A stretch of DNA of 6,984 nucleotides, taken from the NCBI GenBank assembly GCA_015767355.1, contig JADWMH010000113.1:1-6984 (forward strand), written 5' to 3'. A program made the translations under genes and the position numbers. Source of the DNA: Gammaproteobacteria bacterium. Its GTDB lineage: Bacteria; Pseudomonadota; Gammaproteobacteria; Chromatiales; Chromatiaceae. Positions 1 through 6,190 of the stretch are shown piece after piece. Position 1 is the stretch's first letter; every line of letters begins with the position of its first letter. The notes under the pieces are model-generated. The model worked only from the letters and a program-made list of their open reading frames with translations, searched no databases and had not been told where the DNA came from.

Positions 1-67
1 GGAGCACACTGAACTCACGGAAAAAATAGTAGGAAGTTTTCCGTGTCGTCCGTGTGTTCCGTGGTTA
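1..67. repeat. Truncated copy of a CCGTG-type imperfect inverted repeat (copy 1)
   Basis: The arms at 1-24 and 37-60 are reverse complements of each other at 19 of 24 positions, around a 12-nt loop at 25-36. The right arm continues through 67 with the end sequence GTGGTTA. Its partner on the left lies beyond the window edge, so this copy is incomplete as seen. The right arm is made of CCGTG words repeated every 9 nt (41, 50, 59). It matches the right arm of the element at 6117-6186 at 24 of 28 positions. I infer a dispersed non-coding repeat or MITE-like element. No transposase or target-site duplication can be shown. Confidence 0.7.
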
Positions 68-107
68 TAAAAAAAAGACCCATGATTTTCCAAAACTTTT
101 GTTGTTG

Positions 108-141
108 CTGCAAACTATCTACTGACGACTGCAAACTATCT
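108..141. repeat. 13-bp direct repeat with 21-bp period, downstream of rmlA
   Basis: The 13-mer CTGCAAACTATCT occurs at 108-120 and again, identically, at 129-141, so the period is 21 bp (about 1.6 units). It lies just past the rmlA stop codon, in the presumed 3' untranslated region. The copies are not inverted, so they do not form a terminator stem. Function unknown. It could be a fragment of a larger tandem repeat or a chance local duplication. Confidence 0.6.
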
Positions 142-149
142 TTTTCAGC

Positions 150-1016
150 CTACAACAAACCCAGCAGATACTGCCCATAGCTGTTCTTGCTTAACATCTC
201 GCCCTGCTGCTGCAGTTGCTGTGCGGTGATCCACTGCTGCTGAAAGGCGATCTCTTCCAAACATGCAATTTTCAGCCCCTGCCTCTCTTCAATGGTCTGA
301 ATATAGTTTCCCGCCTGCATCAGGGATTCATGAGTGCCGGTATCCAGCCAGGCAAAACCGCGTCCAAAGCGTTGCACGCTGAGCTTCTCCTGTTGCAGAT
401 AGATGATATTCAGATCAGTGATCTCCAGTTCACCGCGCGCAGAGGGCTTGATCTCCGCCGCCAGGTCGCACACCTGCCGATCATAAAAGTAGAGGCCAGT
501 GACCGCGTACTTCGATTTCGGTTTTTCAGGTTTCTCTTCCAGGGAGATCACCCTGCCGCTGTCATCGAACTCGACGACGCCATAGGCCCTGGCATCACTG
601 ACCCGGTATCCAAAAACAGTCGCTCCACCCTCATCGGCCTGCCTGACTGCAGCATGCATTAAATCCTGCAGACCTTGTCCATAAAAGATGTTGTCGCCCA
701 GGATCAAAGCACAGGGAGAACCGTTGATAAACTCTCTGCCAATCAGGAAGGCCTGCGCCAGCCCTTCGGGCTCAGGCTGTACAGCATAGTTCAGCTCGAC
801 GCCCCACTGCTCGCCGCTACCGAGCAGTTCCTCGAATGCCGGCAGGTCACGCGGCGTGGAGATGATCAGTATCTCGCGAATGCCGGCAAGCATCAGCACA
901 GACAAAGGGTAGTAGATCATCGGTTTGTCATAAACCGGCAGCAGCTGTTTGGAAATGCCGCGGGTTATCGGGTAAAGCCGGGTTCCAGAACCACCCGCAA
1001 GAATAATGCCTTTCAT
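150..1016 (-). CDS. rmlA: Glucose-1-phosphate thymidylyltransferase (RmlA/RfbA)
   Basis: This 288-residue protein joins dTTP and glucose-1-phosphate to give dTDP-glucose and pyrophosphate. That is the first committed step to dTDP-L-rhamnose and other dTDP-deoxysugars, and it takes place in the cytoplasm. The nucleotidyltransferase signature is complete: GGSGTRLYP at residues 8-16, SKQLLPVYDKPM at 22-33, QPEPEGLAQAF at 80-90, GDN at 107-109 with the metal-binding Asp108, EEKP at 160-163, RGELEITDLN at 194-203 and WLDTGTHESL from 223 with Asp225. The length matches the usual family size of about 290. The start is supported by the MKGIILAGGSGTR opening, by AGGA at 1025-1028 (8 nt spacing), and by the in-frame rmlB stop codon just upstream. 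rmlB ends 15 bp upstream. The gene looks intact. The symbol rfbA is a synonym. Confidence 0.97.
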   Translation of the reverse strand: MKGIILAGGSGTRLYPITRGISKQLLPVYDKPMIYYPLSVLMLAGIREILIISTPRDLPAFEELLGSGEQWGVELNYAVQPEPEGLAQAFLIGREFINGSPCALILGDNIFYGQGLQDLMHAAVRQADEGGATVFGYRVSDARAYGVVEFDDSGRVISLEEKPEKPKSKYAVTGLYFYDRQVCDLAAEIKPSARGELEITDLNIIYLQQEKLSVQRFGRGFAWLDTGTHESLMQAGNYIQTIEERQGLKIACLEEIAFQQQWITAQQLQQQGEMLSKNSYGQYLLGLL

Positions 1017-1031
1017 AATATTGATCCTGAT

Positions 1032-2084
1032 TTATCCTGTTCCCAGGCGTTCTCCCTGGTAGCTCTCTGCAGCCACTTCCCGGCACCACTCAAGGTGGTC
1101 GAGATACCACAGGACTGTCTCTCTGAGCCCCGTCTCGAATGTTGCCTGCGGCTCCCAGCCGAGTTCGCGCTTGAGTTTACCGGCATCGATCGCATAACGA
1201 AGATCATGGCCGGGGCGGTCTTTCACAAAAATTTTCAGGCTATTATAGGGGACATGCGTAGAATCAGGAAAGAGTTCATCCATGATACTGCACAGAGCAT
1301 CGACAACCTGCAAGTTGGTTAGCTCACAATTTCCACCGACATTATAGACCTCGCCAGGCTTCCCGGCCTGCAGCACCCTCCAGATCGCCGCACAGTGATC
1401 CACGACATAGAGCCAGTCACGAATATTGCCGCCGTCGCCATAGATCGGCAGGGGCTTTCCCTCAAGGGCATTCAGAATCATCAGTGGAATCAGTTTCTCC
1501 GGGAATTGCCAGGGTCCGTAGTTATTCGAGCAGTTGGTGGTCAGCACAGGCATGCCGTAGGTGTGGAACCAGGCGCGCACCAGGTGATCGGAGGCCGCCT
1601 TGGATGCCGAGTAGGGGGAATTGGGTGCGTAAGGCGTCTCTTCGGTAAACAGCCCCTCGCTTCCCAGGGAGCCGTAGACCTCGTCAGTGGAGACATGCAG
1701 AAAACGAAACCGTGATTTTTTCTCACTATCCATGCCACTCCAGTATGCGCGTGCGCACTGCAGCATATTGGCCGTACCTGCGACATTGGTCTGGATGAAG
1801 GCCATGGGACCGTCAATGGAGCGATCGACATGACTTTCCGCTGCAAAGTTGACGATAGCATTGGGTTGGTGCTCATTCAGAAGCGACTTGATCAGCGCCT
1901 CATCTCCGATATCACCTTCGACAAACACATGACGCCCGTCATCCATGAGATCAGAGATAGTCGCCATGTTGCCGGCATAGGTCAGCAGATCAAGATTGAC
2001 CACTCTGACATTCTGCTGCAGCAGAAAGCGGACAAAATTGCTGCCGATAAAACCGGCACCGCCGGTGACAAGGATTGTTTGCAT
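1032..2084 (-). CDS. rmlB: dTDP-glucose 4,6-dehydratase (RmlB/RfbB)
   Basis: This 350-residue enzyme of the extended short-chain dehydrogenase family converts dTDP-glucose to dTDP-4-keto-6-deoxyglucose, using tightly bound NAD+. It is the second step of the dTDP-rhamnose pathway. Visible motifs are the Rossmann GGAGFIG at residues 8-14, LDLLTYAGN at 31-39, AAESHVDRSI at 81-90, STDEVYG at 132-138 containing the catalytic Thr-Asp-Glu triad (133-135), YSASK at 158-162 with the Tyr/Lys pair, NCSNNYGP at 184-191, and a later YGDGGNIRDWLYV stretch. The length is normal for the family. The start is fixed: an in-frame TAA lies directly before the ATG, and AGGT at 2094-2097 is a modest ribosome binding site with 9 nt spacing. 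It follows purL by 39 bp and precedes rmlA by 15 bp. rfbB is a synonym. Confidence 0.97.
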   Translation of the reverse strand: MQTILVTGGAGFIGSNFVRFLLQQNVRVVNLDLLTYAGNMATISDLMDDGRHVFVEGDIGDEALIKSLLNEHQPNAIVNFAAESHVDRSIDGPMAFIQTNVAGTANMLQCARAYWSGMDSEKKSRFRFLHVSTDEVYGSLGSEGLFTEETPYAPNSPYSASKAASDHLVRAWFHTYGMPVLTTNCSNNYGPWQFPEKLIPLMILNALEGKPLPIYGDGGNIRDWLYVVDHCAAIWRVLQAGKPGEVYNVGGNCELTNLQVVDALCSIMDELFPDSTHVPYNSLKIFVKDRPGHDLRYAIDAGKLKRELGWEPQATFETGLRETVLWYLDHLEWCREVAAESYQGERLGTG

Positions 2085-2123
2085 TTAGTTAATACCTACG
2101 AATTTAATTTTTTGAATGTTTGT
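2085..2123 (-). promoter_or_regulatory. AT-rich purL-rmlB gap, possible weak internal promoter
   Basis: Only 8 of these 39 bases are G or C, much more AT-rich than the flanking genes. On the minus strand TTGAAC (2122-2127, overlapping the purL stop) could serve as a -35 hexamer. TAAATT (2101-2106) could serve as a -10 hexamer, but the spacer is only 15 nt and each hexamer matches consensus at 4 of 6 positions. A small inverted repeat, TTGAA and TTCAA, spans the purL end (2112-2127). It is followed on the minus strand by A-rich rather than T-rich sequence, so it is not a terminator. Readthrough from purL is at least as likely a source of rmlBA transcripts. Confidence 0.25.
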
Positions 2124-5100
2124 TCAACCAACCCACACCCGCGCATTTCTGAAGAGACGCATCCAGGGGCTCTCTTCACCCCACTCGGGCGGGCGCCAGG
2201 AGAATTGCACAGAACGAAAAACCCGCTCAGGATGGGGCATCATGATAGTAACCCTGCCATCTTCCGTAGTCAGACCTGTGATCCCGTCCACCGAACCGTT
2301 TGGATTGGCCGGATAACGCTGTGCCACTTCACCACTGTTTTCAATATAGCGCATACTGATCTGCGCATTCACAGCTGCATCCGGATTTGCAAATTCGGCG
2401 CGGCCCTCGCCATGCGCCACCGCAATCGGCAGGCGCGAACCCGCCATACCCTGCAGCAGGATAGATTGACTCTCGACGATTTCAACCAGCGACAGGCGTG
2501 CTTCAAACTGCTCGGAGCGGTTGCGCACAAAACGCGGCCACTCGGCGGCTCCTGGAATCAGCTCCTTGAGATGCGACAGCATCTGACAGCCGTTGCAGAC
2601 CCCCAGCGAAAAACTCCCGGGACGGTGGAAAAATTGTTCGAACTGATCTCTGGCGCGGGAGTGAAACAGGATCGATTTCGCCCAGCCGCCTCCTGCTCCG
2701 AGCACATCACCATAAGAGAAGCCTCCGCAGGCAACCAGCCCGTTGAACTGCCGCAGTAAGATGCGCCCCTCGATGATATCGGACATATGCACATCGACTG
2801 CTTCAAAACCTGCACGATCAAAGGCCGCAGCCATCTCGATCTGGCCATTGACGCCCTGTTCACGCAACACCGCAATCTGCGGCCTGGCCCCTGTGTTGAA
2901 TATGGCTGCACCGATCTCTTCATCAGCATCAAATGTCAACAGCGGCGACAATCCCGGATCATCAGCACCAATGCGCTGATACTCCTCATCGGCACATTGC
3001 GGGTTGTCCCGCAACGACTGCATGCGCCAACTGGTCTCGGACCAGATTTTTCGCAGCTCACTGCGTTGCGCCAAAAATATAGCATTTCCACCGCGGTCAA
3101 AATGAATGCGCTCATCATCGATCAGCGGCGCACCGATGAGATGGCAGCAGTGGCCCACTCCCTGCTGCTGCAGCTCGGAAAGCACCTGCTCGATGTCATA
3201 TTTTTTCACCTGCAGCACTGCCCCCAGCTCTTCGCTGAAGAGCATCTCGGCATCGCTGCCTGCATCTGCAGGAAGATTTATCATCATCCCGCAATTCCCT
3301 GCAAACGCCATCTCCACCAGTGTCGTAAAGAGGCCGCCGTCAGAGCGGTCGTGATAGGCGAGCAGCAACTCCTGGCGACTCAGGGACTGTACGGCATCGA
3401 AGAATCCCTTGAGCAACACCGGATCATCCACATCCGGGCACTGATCCCCGACCTGTTTGTAGACTTGCGCCAGGGCGCTGCCGCCAAGCCTGTTTTTACC
3501 CTGCCCGAGATCGACGAGAATCAGCTGCGTTTCTCCACAATCTGTGCGCAATTGAGGCGTTAGTGTACGGCGCACATCAGCGACCGGCGCAAACGCCGAG
3601 ATAATCAGTGACAGAGGAGCCGCCATCTCCACGTTTCCACCGCTGGAAGAATCTTTCCACACGCTCTTCATCGACATCGAATCTTTGCCAACCGGGATAG
3701 CGATGCCCAGCGCAGGACAGAGTTCCATGGCCACAGCCGCGACCGTCGCATAGAGATTGGCATCCTCACCGGCATGACCCGCCGCTGCCATCCAGTTGGC
3801 CGAGAGTTTAATGCTGCCCGTCTGCCCAATGGCTGCAGCTGCAATATTGGTCAGCGCCTCGCCAATCGCCATGCGCCCCGATGCCGGCGCATCGATCAGC
3901 GCCAGCGGGGTGCGTTCCCCGATGGCCATGCATTCACCACTGGTGTTGATATAGTCACTGAGAGTGACTGCACAATCTGCCACAGGAACCTGCCAGGGCC
4001 CTACCATCTGATCACGAGCAACCTGCCCGGTAATCGAACGGTCACCGATGGTGATGAGGAAGCTCTTGTCAGCAACAGAAGGCAGTCTCAACACCCGCAC
4101 GGCCATCTCTTTCAACGGTGCATCAGGAAGATCAAGCGCTGCAGGCAGAGCCTGCCTGGAATCGACATCGCGCAGCATCTTAGGCGGCTTGCCGAACAGC
4201 AGCGACATCGGCATATCGATCGGCTGATTGTTGAAATGGCGATCGCCCAGCAGCAGATGCTCCTCATCCGTTGCCGTTCCGACGATCGCATAGGGACAGC
4301 GTTCGCGTTCACAAATACTGCGAAACTCATCCAGCCTGTCACTGTCGATGGCCATCACGTAGCGCTCCTGCGCTTCGTTGCACCAGATCTCCATGGGCGC
4401 CATGCCGGGATCATCATTGTTGACTTCACGCAGCTCGAATTGACCGCCGCGATCTGCATCATGCACCAGCTCAGGCAGTGCATTGGAGAGCCCCCCTGCG
4501 CCTACATCATGGATAAAGAGGATGGGGTTGTCTTCACCGCGTCCCCAGCAGCGATCGATGACCTCCTGACAGCGGCGCTCCATTTCCGGGTTGCTGCGCT
4601 GAACCGAGGCAAAATCAAGATCCTCAGCCGAAGTTCCCGAGGTCATCGAGGAGGCAGCCCCGCCGCCGAGACCGATCAGCATTGCCGGACCACCGAGGAC
4701 CACCAGCGGCGAACCGACAGGAAAAGTGTTTTTATGGATATGCTCGCCGCGAATATTACCCAGGCCGCCGGCCAGCATGATGGGTTTGTGATAGCCACGT
4801 AGTTCACTGCCCGCATCGCTGGTGACCCGCTCTTCAAAGGTGCGGAAATATCCGCACAAATTGGGGCGTCCAAATTCATTGTTGAATGATGCCGCGCCAA
4901 TTGGCCCCTGCAGCATAATATCCAGTGCAGAAACAATACGATCCGGCTTGCCGTGATCCGTCTCCCACGGCTGTTGTGCATCAGGAATACGCAGGTTGGA
5001 GACCGAAAATCCGGTCAAACCAGCCTTGGGCTTGCTGCCTTTTCCGGTAGCGCCCTCATCCCGGATTTCGCCCCCTGACCCCGTTGCCGCACCCGGGTCA

Positions 5101-6020
5101 GGAGAGATCGCGGTCGGATGGTTATGGGTCTCGACCTTCACCAGGATATGAATGTCCTCCTCATGATAGCCATAGCTGTGATCTTCAGCCCGCGGGAAGA
5201 ATCGCTGGCCTGTATTGCCTGTGATCACCGCCGCATTATCTGAATAGGCGGAAAGCACCCCGTCCGGTGATTGCCCGGTGGTGTGCCTGATCATGGAAAA
5301 GAGTGAGCGGGGTTGACTGACTCCATCGATAGTCCAGTCGGCATTGAAGATCTTGTGGCGGCAATGCTCCGAGTTCGCCTGAGCGAACATCATCAGCTCT
5401 ATATCATTTGGATTCCTGCCAAGCGCAACAAAGCTCTCAAGCAGATAGTCAATTTCATCATTCGACAGCGCCAGTCCCAACGCCACATTAGCCTGCAGCA
5501 ATGCATCCCGCCCCCCCTGCAGCACATCAACACTGCGATATGGCTGCGGCTGGGCGTGCGTAAACATCTGCTGCAGCGCCTCCCTTACAGTCATGAAAGT
5601 TGATTCCGTCATTCGGTCATGCAGCACCGGACCGGCCGCAGCAAGTTGGACGTTGTCTGCCTCGGCGCCATTGACCAGCAGATTGAATGCAACCCCCCTT
5701 TCGATACGCTCGACAGTGTGCAATCCACAATTGCGGGCAATATCTGTCGCCTTGGTCGACCATGGAGAGATTGTCCCGCTGCGCGGCGCCACAATCAGCA
5801 GCCCATGATCATCGGGATGGGTGTGGTCGGATTCCCGCCCATAGGTCAGTACCTGTTGCAGAATCTCCAGCTCCCGAGGTGAAATTTCCTCACCATAATC
5901 GACGAAATGGAGATAATGCGCAGCTATAGTGACATCGTCATCAAGCAGGCTGGAGAGTTGCTGTTGGAGTCTTTGCAGACGAAAAGCCGAATAGACGGGA
6001 GAACCAGGAATGATCTGCAT
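2124..6020 (-). CDS. purL: Phosphoribosylformylglycinamidine synthase, long single-chain form (PurL)
   Basis: This 1,298-residue enzyme converts FGAR, glutamine and ATP to FGAM, glutamate, ADP and phosphate, the fourth step of de novo purine synthesis. Its length matches the E. coli enzyme (about 1,295). Order of parts: a PurS-like N-terminal region (roughly 1-150, opening with GSPVYSAFR); a linker; two FGAM-synthetase halves with AQANSEHCRH at 213-222, VETHNHPTAI at 296-305, GLGGGAASSM at 450-459, HDVGAGGLSNALPE at 504-517 and WCNEAQERYVMA at 546-557; and a class I glutaminase domain from about residue 1049. The glutaminase triad is visible as Cys1142 in GVCNGCQM, and His1263 and Glu1265 in MMPHPERV. 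An in-frame TGA three codons before the ATG fixes the start, although no clear Shine-Dalgarno sequence is present. Expected to be cytoplasmic. The reading frame is intact. rmlB follows after 39 bp. Confidence 0.98.
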   Translation of the reverse strand: MQIIPGSPVYSAFRLQRLQQQLSSLLDDDVTIAAHYLHFVDYGEEISPRELEILQQVLTYGRESDHTHPDDHGLLIVAPRSGTISPWSTKATDIARNCGLHTVERIERGVAFNLLVNGAEADNVQLAAAGPVLHDRMTESTFMTVREALQQMFTHAQPQPYRSVDVLQGGRDALLQANVALGLALSNDEIDYLLESFVALGRNPNDIELMMFAQANSEHCRHKIFNADWTIDGVSQPRSLFSMIRHTTGQSPDGVLSAYSDNAAVITGNTGQRFFPRAEDHSYGYHEEDIHILVKVETHNHPTAISPDPGAATGSGGEIRDEGATGKGSKPKAGLTGFSVSNLRIPDAQQPWETDHGKPDRIVSALDIMLQGPIGAASFNNEFGRPNLCGYFRTFEERVTSDAGSELRGYHKPIMLAGGLGNIRGEHIHKNTFPVGSPLVVLGGPAMLIGLGGGAASSMTSGTSAEDLDFASVQRSNPEMERRCQEVIDRCWGRGEDNPILFIHDVGAGGLSNALPELVHDADRGGQFELREVNNDDPGMAPMEIWCNEAQERYVMAIDSDRLDEFRSICERERCPYAIVGTATDEEHLLLGDRHFNNQPIDMPMSLLFGKPPKMLRDVDSRQALPAALDLPDAPLKEMAVRVLRLPSVADKSFLITIGDRSITGQVARDQMVGPWQVPVADCAVTLSDYINTSGECMAIGERTPLALIDAPASGRMAIGEALTNIAAAAIGQTGSIKLSANWMAAAGHAGEDANLYATVAAVAMELCPALGIAIPVGKDSMSMKSVWKDSSSGGNVEMAAPLSLIISAFAPVADVRRTLTPQLRTDCGETQLILVDLGQGKNRLGGSALAQVYKQVGDQCPDVDDPVLLKGFFDAVQSLSRQELLLAYHDRSDGGLFTTLVEMAFAGNCGMMINLPADAGSDAEMLFSEELGAVLQVKKYDIEQVLSELQQQGVGHCCHLIGAPLIDDERIHFDRGGNAIFLAQRSELRKIWSETSWRMQSLRDNPQCADEEYQRIGADDPGLSPLLTFDADEEIGAAIFNTGARPQIAVLREQGVNGQIEMAAAFDRAGFEAVDVHMSDIIEGRILLRQFNGLVACGGFSYGDVLGAGGGWAKSILFHSRARDQFEQFFHRPGSFSLGVCNGCQMLSHLKELIPGAAEWPRFVRNRSEQFEARLSLVEIVESQSILLQGMAGSRLPIAVAHGEGRAEFANPDAAVNAQISMRYIENSGEVAQRYPANPNGSVDGITGLTTEDGRVTIMMPHPERVFRSVQFSWRPPEWGEESPWMRLFRNARVWVG

Positions 6021-6054
6021 TGACGTTCAGGGAAGATGGAGGAAACGGATATTG

Positions 6055-6084
6055 ATTTTACACCAACAGCGAGTGAGAAATCAG
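6055..6084 (-). promoter_or_regulatory. Possible purL promoter
   Basis: On the minus strand TAAAAT at 6055-6060 matches the sigma-70 -10 consensus at 5 of 6 positions. It would place transcription start near 6048, about 28 nt before the purL ATG. The -35 region is poor: CTGATT at 6079-6084 shares only three bases with TTGACA, at 18 nt spacing. No sequence resembling the E. coli PurR operator was recognised. A promoter is expected here because the gap between the MBL-fold gene and purL is 170 bp, but the exact site is a guess. Confidence 0.3.
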
Positions 6085-6100
6085 GAGAATTCACTCACTC
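6071..6100. repeat. Short inverted repeat upstream of purL
   Basis: GAGTGAG at 6071-6077 and CTCACTC at 6094-6100 form perfect 7-bp inverted arms around a 16-nt spacer. A shifted pairing with the repeated TCACTC word at 6091-6096 is also possible. On the minus strand the repeat would overlap the -35 region of the suggested purL promoter. That makes an operator conceivable, but the arms are short and no known regulator site was recognised. Confidence 0.3.
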
Positions 6101-6116
6101 TCTTGTATAGACATGA

Positions 6117-6186
6117 AACCATGGAACACACGGACAGCACGGAATCATTTTTTATTTTTTCCGTCTATTCCGAGTGTTCCGTGGTT
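6117..6186. repeat. CCGTG-type imperfect inverted repeat (copy 2)
   Basis: Two 28-nt arms, 6117-6144 and 6159-6186, are reverse complements at 22 of 28 positions. They enclose a 14-nt loop of almost only T and A. The arms show a 9-nt rhythm of CACGG words on the left and CCGTG-like words on the right. The right arm matches copy 1 at the left window edge at 24 of 28 positions, in the same orientation. The element ends 4 bp from the stop codon of the MBL-fold gene. In that gene's transcript it could fold into a long hairpin and protect the 3' end. Only three T residues follow the stem on that strand, so it is not a standard intrinsic terminator. I infer a dispersed intergenic repeat. Confidence 0.75.
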
Positions 6187-6190
6187 AAAT

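Noticed and set aside
1..67. CRISPR array or part of one
   Set aside because: The short words repeat every 9 nt without spacers of CRISPR length, and the structure is a single palindrome.
69..90. Intrinsic terminator for rmlA at the T8 tract (minus strand)
   Set aside because: The T run at 76-69 is preceded on the minus strand by AT-rich sequence, with only weak TTTT/AAAA and CAAAA/TTTTG pairings. No GC-rich stem is present.
216..1322. Plus-strand open frames of 148 and 215 codons
   Set aside because: They are antisense to rmlA and the rmlB 3' end. The minus-strand proteins carry complete catalytic motifs, so these are shadows.
1830..2759. Plus-strand open frame of 309 codons
   Set aside because: It lies antisense across the rmlB start, the intergenic gap and the purL 3' end. 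All of the covered coding sequence has strong family motifs on the minus strand, and the plus-strand translation shows no recognisable domain.
2787..3563. Plus-strand open frame of 258 codons inside purL
   Set aside because: It is fully antisense to purL, with no motif and no supporting ribosome binding site recognised.
3774..4802. Plus-strand open frame of 342 codons inside purL
   Set aside because: It is fully antisense to conserved PurL domains. The translation is rich in His, Arg and Gln with no family motif, typical of a shadow frame.
6117..6186. Standard intrinsic terminator of the MBL-fold gene
   Set aside because: The palindrome is long and imperfect, with an A-rich loop. The stem is followed by only three T residues on the minus strand, so it does not fit the stem plus U-tract model.
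6021..6190. Purine-sensing riboswitch or PurR operator before purL
   Set aside because: The likely leader is only about 28 nt. No purine-riboswitch-like three-way junction and no PurR-like box were recognised.
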